Shown here in pieces: positions 27,781 through 35,982 of a stretch of DNA of 64,000 nucleotides. The notes below the pieces were generated by a model. It was not told the DNA's origin. It saw only the letters and a list, made by a program, of their open reading frames with translations, and made no database searches. Position 1 is the first letter of the stretch. Each line of letters starts with the position of its first letter. Origin of the DNA: Mycolicibacterium rhodesiae. GTDB lineage: Bacteria > Actinomycetota > Actinomycetes > Mycobacteriales > Mycobacteriaceae. A program made the position numbers and the translations under genes. The stretch is taken from contig NZ_MVIH01000003.1 in assembly GCF_002086695.1 (NCBI RefSeq), positions 310,001-374,000 of the forward strand. Reading direction: 5' to 3'.

Positions 27781-28700
27781 GCGGCGACCCGCAGCAGATG
27801 AGCAGGCGCCAACTGATCAGGCACGGAGCCTGGTTCGGCGCGGCCGTCGGACTGGCCGTGGTCGGCGGCGAGGTGCTGTCCCACGTCGCGAGCGCGCCTG
27901 CCGCCATCGACGCCCGGCCCACTCTTCGGTTCGCTCAGATCAGCGATAGTCACATCGGGTTCACCGGCGCCGCCAATACCGACGTGACGGGATCCTTCGA
28001 GCGGGCCATTCGGCAGGTCAACGGTCTCGGGTACACACCTGACTTCGTCATTCACACCGGTGACCTGACCCACCTGGCCACCCCCGCCCAGTTCGACCAG
28101 GTCAAGCAGATGCTGGGCGCCCTCAATACCCCGCACGTCTTCACCGTGCCGGGTGAGCACGACTCGGTGGACGACGCCGGGCAGAAGTACCGGTCGGTGT
28201 TCGGTGCGGGCACCCGCGGTGACGGCTGGTACAGCTTCGACATCGCGGGCGTGCACGTCATCGGGTTGGTCAACACGTTGAACCTGAAGAAGCTCGGGCA
28301 TCTCGGCACCGAGCAGCTGGAGTTCATCGAGAAGGACGTGGCGACGCTGTCGCCGGACACCCCCATCATCGTGTTCAGTCACATCCCGCTGTTCGCGATG
28401 TATCCCGACTGGGGCTGGGGCACCGACGACGCCACCCAGGCGCTCGGCTACCTCCGTCGGTTCTCGTCGGTGACGTGTCTGAATGGTCATGTCCATCAAC
28501 TGTTTTCCAAGACCGAGGACAACGTCACGTTCTACAGCGGCACCACCACGGCCTATCCGCTGCCGCATCCCGGCGACGGGCCCGCCCCCAAGCCGCTCAC
28601 CCTGCCTGCCGGTCAGCTGCGTGACGCCCTCGGCATCCGCGAGGTCAGCTACACCCGCGGCCAGAGCGTGCTCGCCCTGAAGGAGGAGACCCTGCAATGA
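27777..28700 (+). CDS. Exported metallophosphoesterase (Tat signal)
   Basis: 307 aa. N-terminal MSRRQLIRHGAWFGAAVGLAVVG is a twin-arginine signal. Calcineurin-type metallophosphatase motifs in order: QISDSHIG (D-x-H), HTGDLTH (GDxxH), GEHDSVDD (GNHD variant), VFSHIPLF and NGHVHQLF (GHxH). The dinuclear metal site is therefore complete. The substrate is unknown. Starts in the cupredoxin stop (ATGA) and overlaps the next gene the same way. Confidence 0.9.
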   Translation: MSGDPQQMSRRQLIRHGAWFGAAVGLAVVGGEVLSHVASAPAAIDARPTLRFAQISDSHIGFTGAANTDVTGSFERAIRQVNGLGYTPDFVIHTGDLTHLATPAQFDQVKQMLGALNTPHVFTVPGEHDSVDDAGQKYRSVFGAGTRGDGWYSFDIAGVHVIGLVNTLNLKKLGHLGTEQLEFIEKDVATLSPDTPIIVFSHIPLFAMYPDWGWGTDDATQALGYLRRFSSVTCLNGHVHQLFSKTEDNVTFYSGTTTAYPLPHPGDGPAPKPLTLPAGQLRDALGIREVSYTRGQSVLALKEETLQ

Positions 28701-29131
28701 CCCGTCTGGTGAATCTGGCAATCGCCGCGAGCCTGCTGGTCAGTGCGGCCAGTCACGGCTATCTCTACCTGCACGGATATTCGTACATCCCGGCCATTGG
28801 GCCGGGGTTCCTGGTGCTGACGAGTGTCTTCGTCGCGTTGGCGATCCTGATCGCGCTCGGCGGCCCGGCGTGGTTGCGTGCGGTGGCGTTGGTGGCCGCG
28901 CTCGGTTCGCTGGGGGCCTTCGCGATGTCGCGCACGGTCGGGCTGCAGGGGTTCGTCGAACACGGCTGGCAACCGGCGCCGCATGCGGTGATAAGCGTGC
29001 TGGCCGAGGCGATCACCGTGGGACTGTGCGGGTGGTCGCTGGTCATTCAGCCGAAGAAGATGCAGGTTGGATCCTCGGAAATTTCACGAAGTAACACGTC
29101 GACCTCATCTGTCGGGTCTAGGGACTCGTAG
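28697..29131 (+). CDS. Membrane protein, third gene of the cupredoxin operon
   Basis: 144 aa with about four hydrophobic helices: LVNLAIAASLLVSAASHGYLY, GFLVLTSVFVALAILIALGG, WLRAVALVAALGSLGAFAMS and VISVLAEAITVGLCGWSLVI. A His occurs in the first and near the fourth helix (SHGYLYLHG, PHAV). The Ser/Thr-rich tail overlaps the convergent DUF3024 gene by 85 nt. No family recognised. Membrane location and coupling suggest it works with the cupredoxin and phosphoesterase at the cell surface. Confidence 0.8.
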   Translation: MTRLVNLAIAASLLVSAASHGYLYLHGYSYIPAIGPGFLVLTSVFVALAILIALGGPAWLRAVALVAALGSLGAFAMSRTVGLQGFVEHGWQPAPHAVISVLAEAITVGLCGWSLVIQPKKMQVGSSEISRSNTSTSSVGSRDS

Positions 29132-29391
29132 GCGTGAAATCGCGAGTTGCGGTCCGACCAGTACAACTCCCACCCTCGGGAACGGGTGAAGCGTAGCCGG
29201 GCAAAGGGTATGCGGAACCATTCCCCGTCGGGTCGATCGAGATCAACAAGGCGGCACTCGACCAGGGTGACCGCATTTCGGTACACCTCGGTTTCGTACC
29301 GGAGCTGGGTTAGCACGTGCGCGGGCAGGTCCGAGTTCAGTCCGTCGGTCCAACGGGCAATGTGCAAGAGGTCAGGGTCCGGAATCGGCAT
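29047..29391 (-). CDS. DUF3024 family protein
   Basis: 114 aa, recognisable by MPIPDPDLLHIARW at the start, VTLVECRLVDLDRPDGEWFRIPFARLRF in the middle, and ELYWSDRNSRFHAYE and EISEDPTCIFFG at the end. This small soluble family is widespread in actinobacteria without known function. Convergent with, and overlapping, the membrane-protein gene of the cupredoxin operon. Lies 3 nt downstream of the Ddn-like gene, so probably transcribed with it. Confidence 0.84.
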   Translation of the reverse strand: MPIPDPDLLHIARWTDGLNSDLPAHVLTQLRYETEVYRNAVTLVECRLVDLDRPDGEWFRIPFARLRFTRSRGWELYWSDRNSRFHAYESLDPTDEVDVLLREISEDPTCIFFG

Positions 29392-29394
29392 GGA

Positions 29395-29778
29395 TCAGCT
29401 GCCCCGAGTCAGCAGTACCGCGTTCTCGAACGGCAGCACCGTGAACAATGGACGCCACGCTGCCGAAACGTGAGGGGCGGCTTCGGCTTTGGGCATCACC
29501 CGAGGATTGCTGACCGCGAAGGTCCGCCCGTAGCGTTTGAGCCGTCCGCCGCCGGCTGTGGTGATGTTCTTGAGCCAGTCACGGTTGGGCCCGTAGGTCA
29601 GCAGGATCGCGATGCCGTCGTCGGTCGTGAACACGGTCAACGGGGTGCGGTAATGCGCGCCGGAGCGGCGTCCGACGTGTTCGAGGATCCCCATCGTCGG
29701 AACGAAGCCGGCCCACATCCGCTGCACCGGATTGGTGACGTACCGGTTGAACCTGGCCAGCCATTGCGGCAGTTGCAT
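29395..29778 (-). CDS. Deazaflavin (F420)-dependent nitroreductase family protein, Ddn-like
   Basis: 127-aa split beta-barrel protein of the mycobacterial Ddn/FDOR-A group. Typical blocks are LEHVGRRSGAHYRTPLTVF, ILLTYGPNRDWLKNITTAGGGRL and KRYGRTFAVSNPRV. The family uses F420H2 or binds fatty acids; several members reduce quinones or nitro compounds. The ATG used follows a GGGGG run directly and so has a poor ribosome site. The upstream frame encodes basic residues unlike the family. Confidence 0.83.
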   Translation of the reverse strand: MQLPQWLARFNRYVTNPVQRMWAGFVPTMGILEHVGRRSGAHYRTPLTVFTTDDGIAILLTYGPNRDWLKNITTAGGGRLKRYGRTFAVSNPRVMPKAEAAPHVSAAWRPLFTVLPFENAVLLTRGS

Positions 29779-30016
29779 CCCCCGATCAAACTCCGACCCA
29801 TGGCGTACCTCAAGGCCCCGTGTCCATCGCGGGCGACGAACGCCGCGGGTCGTGATCTTGGACACAAGTCCGCGCGAGATTGACGCCACGCAGAGGTCCA
29901 CTCGCACGTTCGCTGCATGAGTTCAATTTCACCGCTGTCCTGCGCACTCTCCGCTGGTCCAGCCCGCTCCTACACCCTGTAGTTGGGCATGCCCGCAGTC
30001 TGGGACACTGGTGGCC

Positions 30017-31333
30017 ATGAGCAGTACGGATCAGGCCGCCTCGACCGCGGCATCGGCCAAGCTGTTCGCCGACGCCTGCGCAGTCATCCCCGGCGGAGTG
30101 AACTCGCCGGTCCGGGCCTTCAACTCCGTCGGCGGCACGCCTCGCTACATCACCTCCGCCAAGGGCTACTGGCTGACCGACGCCGACAGCAACCGCTATA
30201 TCGACCTGGTGTGCTCGTGGGGCCCGATGATCCTGGGGCACGCGCACCCGGCGGTCGTCGAGGCGGTGCAGCGCGCCGCCGCCGACGGCCTGTCGTTCGG
30301 GGCGCCCACCCCCGGTGAGACCGAGTTGGCCGCCGAGATCATCGCCCGGGTGAAACCGGTCGAACGGGTGCGCCTGGTCAACTCCGGCACCGAGGCCACG
30401 ATGAGCGCGGTGCGCCTGGCCCGCGGCTTCACCGGCCGTTCCAAGGTCATCAAGTTCTCCGGCTGCTATCACGGCCACGTCGACGCGCTGCTTGCCGACG
30501 CCGGTTCGGGTGTCGCCACGCTCGGTCTGCCGTCGTCGCCCGGGGTCACCGGCGCCACGGCCGCCGACACGATCGTGTTGCCTTACAACGACGTCGCAGC
30601 TGTGGAGGAGTCGTTCGCCAAGTTCGGTGACACCATCGCGGCGGTCATCACCGAGGCCTGTCCGGGCAACATGGGTGCGGTGCCGCCGCTGCCCGGCTAC
30701 AACGCTGCGCTGCGGCGCATCACCGCCGAGCACGGCGCACTGCTGATCGTCGACGAGGTGATGACCGGGTTCCGGATGAGCCGAAGTGGTTGGTACGGGC
30801 TCGATCCCGTGGATGCGGACCTGTTCACCTTCGGCAAGGTGATGAGCGGTGGGCTGCCTGCCGCGGCATTCGGCGGCCGCAAAGACGTGATGGAACGCCT
30901 GGCCCCGCTCGGCCCGGTGTACCAAGCCGGCACGCTGTCCGGGAATCCGGTGGCGGTGGCCGCCGGGCTGGCCACCCTGCGCAACGCCGACGACGCGGTC
31001 TACGCCGCCCTCGACGCCAACGCCGACCGGCTGGCCAGCCTTCTCGCCGATGCTCTCACCGAAGCTGGTGTGGCCCATCAGGTTCCGCGGGCCGGCAACT
31101 TCCTGTCGGTATTCTTCACCGACACGCCGGTCACCAACTTCGCCGAGGCGAAGGCCAGCGAGACGTGGCGTTTCCCGGCGTTCTTCCACGCTCTGCTCGA
31201 CGCCGGGGTGTACGCGCCACCGAGCGCATTCGAAACCTGGTTCGTCTCAGCCGCACTCGATGACGCCGCCTTCGACCGAATCGCAGGCGCCCTCCCGGCG
31301 GCGGCCCGCGCGGCCGCGGGAGCCAAGCAATGA
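30017..31333 (+). CDS. hemL: Glutamate-1-semialdehyde 2,1-aminomutase
   Basis: PLP enzyme making 5-aminolevulinate from the HemA product. 438 aa. [39 protein letters not shown] and the PLP Lys in [20 protein letters not shown] are diagnostic, as is [15 protein letters not shown] six nt upstream is an alternative start. Heads a tightly coupled chain continuing into a phosphoglycerate mutase-like gene and the cytochrome c maturation genes, linking haem supply to haem attachment. Confidence 0.96.
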   Translation: MSSTDQAASTAASAKLFADACAVIPGGVNSPVRAFNSVGGTPRYITSAKGYWLTDADSNRYIDLVCSWGPMILGHAHPAVVEAVQRAAADGLSFGAPTPGETELAAEIIARVKPVERVRLVNSGTEATMSAVRLARGFTGRSKVIKFSGCYHGHVDALLADAGSGVATLGLPSSPGVTGATAADTIVLPYNDVAAVEESFAKFGDTIAAVITEACPGNMGAVPPLPGYNAALRRITAEHGALLIVDEVMTGFRMSRSGWYGLDPVDADLFTFGKVMSGGLPAAAFGGRKDVMERLAPLGPVYQAGTLSGNPVAVAAGLATLRNADDAVYAALDANADRLASLLADALTEAGVAHQVPRAGNFLSVFFTDTPVTNFAEAKASETWRFPAFFHALLDAGVYAPPSAFETWFVSAALDDAAFDRIAGALPAAARAAAGAKQ

Positions 31334-31938
31334 GTGAACGAACCGTCGTGCACGTCATGCGCCACGGCGAGGTTCACAACCCCGAGGGCATCCTCTACGG
31401 GCGGCTTCCTGATTTTCACTTGTCAGACCGTGGACGTGCGCAAGCCGCCGCGGTGGCCAGTTGGCTTGCTGCCCGGGACGTCGTCTATGTGGTCGCCTCG
31501 CCCCTGGAGCGCGCTCAGGAGACGGCCGCGCCGATCGCCGCGCACCACGGCTTGGCCATCGACACCGACGACGAACTCATCGAGTCCCACAACGTCTTCC
31601 AGGGCGAGAAGGTCTCCCCGGGTGACGGGGCGCTGCGCGACCCGCGCAATTGGTGGCATCTGCGCAATCCGCGCACACCGACCTGGGGGGAGCCTTACCG
31701 GGAGATCGCCGAACGGATGCGGCGCGCGGTGCAGCGGGCCCGGGTCAAAGGTGCCGGGCACGAAGCGGTGTGCGTCAGCCATCAGCTGCCGGTCGAGACG
31801 CTGCGCCGGTCGATGACCGGTGCCCAGCTGCACCACTTTCCGACGCGACGGCTGTGCAACCTGGCATCGTTGACGTCGTTCTACTTCGATGGGGATCAGT
31901 ACGTCGGCTGGGGATACTCGGAGCTCGCCGGGCAGTGA
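31330..31938 (+). CDS. Histidine phosphatase (phosphoglycerate mutase-like) family protein (Rv0525-like)
   Basis: 202 aa. The phospho-His motif is [13 protein letters not shown] (RHG), followed by [33 protein letters not shown] and the second His in [15 protein letters not shown]. The family transfers or removes phosphate from small molecules; the substrate is unknown. Overlaps hemL and the thioredoxin-like gene by 4 nt each, so it is firmly inside the operon. Confidence 0.89.
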   Translation: MSERTVVHVMRHGEVHNPEGILYGRLPDFHLSDRGRAQAAAVASWLAARDVVYVVASPLERAQETAAPIAAHHGLAIDTDDELIESHNVFQGEKVSPGDGALRDPRNWWHLRNPRTPTWGEPYREIAERMRRAVQRARVKGAGHEAVCVSHQLPVETLRRSMTGAQLHHFPTRRLCNLASLTSFYFDGDQYVGWGYSELAGQ

Positions 31939-32531
31939 AGTGGCTGTTGGTCTTCCTGGTGGCGGCGGCGGTGTTGGTCGGCTGCTCCACCGGTGACGAC
32001 GCTGTGGCCCAGGGTGGCACTTTCGAGTTCGTTGCTCCCGGCGGCAAGACCGACATCTTCTACGACCCGCCCAACAGTCGCGGCACCCTCGGACCGCTGT
32101 CCGGTCCTGAGCTGATGGACACCTCGAAGACCGTGTCGCTGAAGGACTTCGAGGGCAAAGTCGTCGTGATCAACGTGTGGGGTCAATGGTGCGGGCCGTG
32201 CCGGTCCGAGATCACCCAGTTGGAGCAGGTCTACGCCCAGACCCGTGATCAGGGGGTGGCGTTCCTCGGAATCGACGTGCGTGACAACGACATCAGCGCA
32301 CCGCAGGACTTCGTAACCGACCGCAAGGTCACCTACCCCTCGATCTACGACCCGGCGATGCGCACCATGATCGCCTTCGGCGGCAAGTACCCCGCCACCG
32401 TGATCCCGTCGACGGTCGTGCTCGACCGGCAGCACCGGGTAGCCGCGGTGTTCCTTCGCGAACTGCTGGCCGAGGACCTGCTGCCGGTGGTGCAGCGGCT
32501 GGCTGCCGAGCCGAAACCGGGCACACCATGA
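31935..32531 (+). CDS. TlpA/ResA-like thioredoxin lipoprotein for cytochrome c maturation (Rv0526-like)
   Basis: 198-aa exported thiol-disulfide oxidoreductase. N-terminal WLLVFLVAAAVLVGCSTG carries a lipobox Cys. The redox-active WGQWCGPCRSE (CxxC) sits in a thioredoxin fold, with YPATVIPSTVVLD as the cis-Pro region. It should keep apocytochrome c haem-binding cysteines reduced outside the membrane, receiving electrons from CcdA encoded next. GTG start coupled to the upstream stop. Confidence 0.92.
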   Translation: MKWLLVFLVAAAVLVGCSTGDDAVAQGGTFEFVAPGGKTDIFYDPPNSRGTLGPLSGPELMDTSKTVSLKDFEGKVVVINVWGQWCGPCRSEITQLEQVYAQTRDQGVAFLGIDVRDNDISAPQDFVTDRKVTYPSIYDPAMRTMIAFGGKYPATVIPSTVVLDRQHRVAAVFLRELLAEDLLPVVQRLAAEPKPGTP

Positions 32532-33298
32532 CCGGTTTCGCGCAGACCGCCGCCGCGGGCCCGCTGCTGCTGGCCTTGGGCGTCTGCGTGCTTGCCGGCT
32601 TGGTGTCGTTCGCCTCGCCGTGTGTGGTTCCGCTGGTTCCCGGTTACCTGTCCTACCTCGCGGCGGTTGTCGGTGTGGACGACACGTCCGGTCCGGTGGC
32701 CGTGCGGAGGCAGCGCCTGCGGGTGGCAGGGTCGGCGTTGCTGTTCGTCGCCGGGTTCACCGTGGTTTTCGTGCTCGGCACGGTGGCTGTGCTGGGTATG
32801 ACCACCACGCTCATCACCAATCAGCTTGTGCTGCAACGCGTCGGTGGCGTGCTGACCATCGTCATGGGTCTTGCGTTCATCGGCTTCATCCCGGCCCTGC
32901 AGCGCCAGGCGCGTTTCACCCCGCGCCGGCTCGCCGGGGTGGCAGGTGCCCCGCTGCTGGGTGCGGTGTTCGGGCTGGGCTGGACTCCGTGCCTCGGTCC
33001 GACGCTGACCGGAGTGATCACCGTCGCCTCGGCCACCGATGGCGCCAGCGTGGCTCGCGGCGTCGCCCTGGTGATCGCCTACTGCCTGGGCCTGGGCATC
33101 CCGTTCGTGGTGCTGGCGCTGGGATCGAGTTGGGCGACCAACGGATTGGGCTGGCTGCGCAGGCACACCCGGACCATCCAGATCGTCGGCGGTGTGCTGC
33201 TGATCGCCGTCGGGTTGGCCCTGGTCACCGGGGCGTGGAACGACTTCATCTCCTGGGTGCGCGACGCCTTCGTCTCCGACGTGAGGCTGCCGATATGA
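32528..33298 (+). CDS. ccdA: Cytochrome c biogenesis protein CcdA
   Basis: 256-aa six-helix membrane protein of the DsbD/CcdA family that carries electrons from cytoplasmic thioredoxin to the external thioredoxin-like protein. Redox Cys residues are in FASPCVVPLVPGYLSYLAA and LGWTPCLGPTLTGVIT, the paired PC motifs of the family. Coupled by 4-nt overlaps on both sides, to the TlpA-like gene and to resB. Confidence 0.95.
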   Translation: MTGFAQTAAAGPLLLALGVCVLAGLVSFASPCVVPLVPGYLSYLAAVVGVDDTSGPVAVRRQRLRVAGSALLFVAGFTVVFVLGTVAVLGMTTTLITNQLVLQRVGGVLTIVMGLAFIGFIPALQRQARFTPRRLAGVAGAPLLGAVFGLGWTPCLGPTLTGVITVASATDGASVARGVALVIAYCLGLGIPFVVLALGSSWATNGLGWLRRHTRTIQIVGGVLLIAVGLALVTGAWNDFISWVRDAFVSDVRLPI

Positions 33299-34926
33299 CC
33301 ACCGCCCCGCCGCGAGCAGACACAAAATCGCCCAAAACCGGGGGTTTTGGGGCGATTTTGCGTCTGCTCGGCAGGTCAGCCCGCACCCTCTGGCGGGCGC
33401 TGACCTCCATGGGCACCGCGTTGGTGCTGCTGTTCCTGCTCGCGCTCGCCGCCGTCCCCGGGGCGCTGCTGCCGCAGCGCAGCCTGAATGACGCCAAGGT
33501 CGAGCAGTACATCGCCGAGCACAACATCATCGGGCCATGGCTCAACCGCCTGCAGTTCTTCGAAGTGTTCTCCAGTTTCTGGTTCACGGCGATCTACGCG
33601 CTGCTGTTCATCTCGCTGGTGGGTTGCCTGACCCCACGGATGGTCGAACACGTCAAGAGCATGCGCGCCGTGCCGGTTCCGGCCCCGCGCAACCTGTCCC
33701 GGCTGCCCAAGCACGCCACCGCCGAGGTGACGGGGACGCAGCAGACCGTCGCTGCCGGCATAGCCCGGCGGCTCAAGGGCTGGCGACGGGTCACCCGCGA
33801 CACCGACGACGGCATCGAAATCTCCGCCGAGAAGGGTTACCTTCGCGAGTTCGGCAACATCGTCTTCCACTTCTCGCTGCTCGGCCTGCTGGTGGCGATC
33901 GCCGTCGGCAAGCTGTTCGGCTACGAGGGCAACGTCATCGTCATCGCCAACGGCGGCCCCGGTTTCTGCTCGGCCTCGCCGGCGGCGTTCGACTCGTTCC
34001 GTGCCGGCAACAGCGTCGACGGCACATCGCTGTACCCGATGTGCCTGCGAGTCAATGACTTCCAAGCCCACTACCTACCCAACGGGCAGGCGCTGTCCTT
34101 CGCGTCGAACATCGACTACCAGGCCGGCGACGATCTGGCCGCCGGAACGTGGCGGCCCTACCGTCTCGAGGTCAACCATCCACTGCGCATCGGCGGCGAC
34201 CGGGTGTACCTGCAGGGCCACGGTTACGCCCCGACGTTCACCGTGACCTTCCCGAACGGACAGAAGCGGACCCAGACCCTGCAATGGCGCCCGGACGATC
34301 AGCACACCCTGCTGTCCTCGGGCGTGATCCGGGTCGACCCGCCCGGCGGTATGTACCCCGACCCCTCGGAGCGGCGTAAGCATCAACTGGCGATCATGGG
34401 CCTGTTCGCGCCTACCGCCGAACTCGACGGCACCCTGCTGTCGTCGAAGTATCCGGCGGCCAACGACCCGGCCGTGGCCATCGACATCTACCGCGGCGAC
34501 ACCGGGCTGGACACCGGCCGGCCGCAGTCACTGTTCACCCTCGACCCGCGCCTCATCGAGCAGAAGCGGCTGACCAAGGTCAAGCGCACCAACCTCAAGC
34601 AAGGCCAAGAGGTCAAGCTCGACGACGGCACCGTGGTCCGGTTCGACGGCGCCACCCCGTTCGTCAACCTGCAGGTTTCCCACGATCCCGGGCAGGTGTG
34701 GGTGCTGGTGTTCGCGATGTCCATGATGGGCGGCCTGCTGGTGTCGCTGATCGTGCGCCGCCGCAGGGTCTGGGCGAAGATCTCACCTGGAGGTACGGCC
34801 GGTACGGTAAACGTCGAGCTGGGCGGTCTGGCCCGCACCGACAACTCCGGCTGGGGCAACGAGTTCGAGAAGCTCACCGAACGGATGTTGGCGGACCTGC
34901 CGGAGCCGTCGAAAGAGAAGGTCTGA
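33295..34926 (+). CDS. resB: Cytochrome c synthesis protein ResB (Ccs1)
   Basis: 543-aa membrane subunit of the System II cytochrome c synthetase, delivering haem and apocytochrome to the CcsA partner. Helices: MGTALVLLFLLALAAVPGALL, FTAIYALLFISLVGCL, FHFSLLGLLVAIAVGKLF and a last one in QVWVLVFAMSMMGGLLVSLIV. The long external domain lies between the third and fourth. ATG start overlaps ccdA by 4 nt. Codons 7-26 coincide with a large palindrome (see repeat feature), adding an odd N-terminus of Lys/Gly-rich residues; the conserved part begins near LWRALTSMG. Confidence 0.93.
   Translation: MTTAPPRADTKSPKTGGFGAILRLLGRSARTLWRALTSMGTALVLLFLLALAAVPGALLPQRSLNDAKVEQYIAEHNIIGPWLNRLQFFEVFSSFWFTAIYALLFISLVGCLTPRMVEHVKSMRAVPVPAPRNLSRLPKHATAEVTGTQQTVAAGIARRLKGWRRVTRDTDDGIEISAEKGYLREFGNIVFHFSLLGLLVAIAVGKLFGYEGNVIVIANGGPGFCSASPAAFDSFRAGNSVDGTSLYPMCLRVNDFQAHYLPNGQALSFASNIDYQAGDDLAAGTWRPYRLEVNHPLRIGGDRVYLQGHGYAPTFTVTFPNGQKRTQTLQWRPDDQHTLLSSGVIRVDPPGGMYPDPSERRKHQLAIMGLFAPTAELDGTLLSSKYPAANDPAVAIDIYRGDTGLDTGRPQSLFTLDPRLIEQKRLTKVKRTNLKQGQEVKLDDGTVVRFDGATPFVNLQVSHDPGQVWVLVFAMSMMGGLLVSLIVRRRRVWAKISPGGTAGTVNVELGGLARTDNSGWGNEFEKLTERMLADLPEPSKEKV
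33313..33370. repeat. 58-bp palindromic element inside the 5' end of resB
   Basis: Left arm (27 nt) starts CGAGCAGACACAAAATCGCC; right arm (28 nt) ends GCGATTTTGCGTCTGCTCG. The arms pair throughout apart from one mismatch and one bulged base, around a GGG loop at 33340-33342. The repeat is read in frame by resB (about residues 7-26) and begins 18 nt after its ATG. I recall similar GAGCAGAC(G/A)CAAAATCGCC palindromes elsewhere in mycobacterial genomes but cannot verify this here. I saw no second copy in this window. Confidence 0.9.
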
Positions 34927-34928
34927 GC

Positions 34929-35906
34929 ATGAATACCGAGCACATCGACATCGGGCTGGCCCGCTACTCCGACTGGGCGTTCACCTCGTCGGTCGTCGTC
35001 CTCGTCCTGGCGCTGCTGCTGCTGGCCGTCGAACTCGCCTACAGCCGCGGCCGCAAGGTCGAGGCCCGCGAGCTGGTGTCGGCCGGGGCCGTCTCCGCCG
35101 ACAGCGACCGCCCCGGCGTAGTCGTCGACACCCCGAAACGCTCCGCCGACGAACGCATCGGCACCGCCGGCCTGTCGCTGGTGTACCTCGGCATCGCCTT
35201 GCTGTTCGTCTGCATCGTGCTGCGCGGGCTGGCCACCGCCCGCGTGCCGTGGGGCAACATGTACGAGTTCATCAACCTGACCTGCTTCTGCGGTCTGATC
35301 GCGGCGTCGATCGTGCTGCGCAAACCGCAGTACCGCGCGCTGTGGGTTTTCGTACTCGTTCCTGTGCTCATTCTTCTCACCGTCTCGGGCCGCTGGCTCT
35401 ACACCAACGCGGCACCGGTGATGCCGGCACTGCAGTCATACTGGCTGCCCATTCACGTCTCGGTCGTCAGCCTCGGCTCGGGTGTCTTCCTGGTCGCCGG
35501 TGTGGCAAGCATCTTGTTCCTGCTGAAAATGTCGCCGCTGTCGGCTCCGGACCGGGAAGGCCGGCTGGCGCAGATCGTCCAGCGGCTGCCCGACGCCCAG
35601 ACCCTCGACCGAATTGCTTACCGCACCACGATTTTCGCGTTCCCGATCTTCGGCTTCGGCGTCATCTTCGGTGCCATCTGGGCCGAGGAGGCATGGGGCC
35701 GGTACTGGGGCTGGGACCCCAAGGAGACGGTGTCGTTCATCGCCTGGGTGGTCTACGCCGCATACCTACACGCCCGCTCGACGGCGGGATGGCGCGACAA
35801 AAAAGCCGCGTGGATCAACGTCATTGGCTTCGTCGCGATGGTCTTCAACCTGTTCTTCATCAACCTGGTGACGGTCGGGCTGCATTCCTACGCCGGAGTG
35901 GGCTGA
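34929..35906 (+). CDS. ccsA: Cytochrome c haem lyase subunit CcsA/CcsB
   Basis: 325-aa polytopic protein of the CcmF/CcsA superfamily. The haem-handling WWD motif is present as WGRYWGWDPKETVSF. External/helix histidines are in LPIHVSVVSLGSG and at YLHARSTAGW and GLHSYAGVG. It partners ResB to attach haem to apocytochrome c outside the membrane. Starts 2 nt after the resB stop and is the last gene of the hemL-ccs chain. The name ccsB is used for the same protein in some genomes. Confidence 0.94.
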   Translation: MNTEHIDIGLARYSDWAFTSSVVVLVLALLLLAVELAYSRGRKVEARELVSAGAVSADSDRPGVVVDTPKRSADERIGTAGLSLVYLGIALLFVCIVLRGLATARVPWGNMYEFINLTCFCGLIAASIVLRKPQYRALWVFVLVPVLILLTVSGRWLYTNAAPVMPALQSYWLPIHVSVVSLGSGVFLVAGVASILFLLKMSPLSAPDREGRLAQIVQRLPDAQTLDRIAYRTTIFAFPIFGFGVIFGAIWAEEAWGRYWGWDPKETVSFIAWVVYAAYLHARSTAGWRDKKAAWINVIGFVAMVFNLFFINLVTVGLHSYAGVG

Positions 35907-35982
35907 CACGAGCGTGCGCTAGGGTTCAAAGGACCCACGAACCACCACTCGACCCGAAACGATATGTCAGGGGGAAGTGCAC

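Noticed and set aside
29810..31189. 459-aa minus-strand frame over hemL
   Set aside because: Antisense to a fully conserved PLP enzyme and without any protein-like features.
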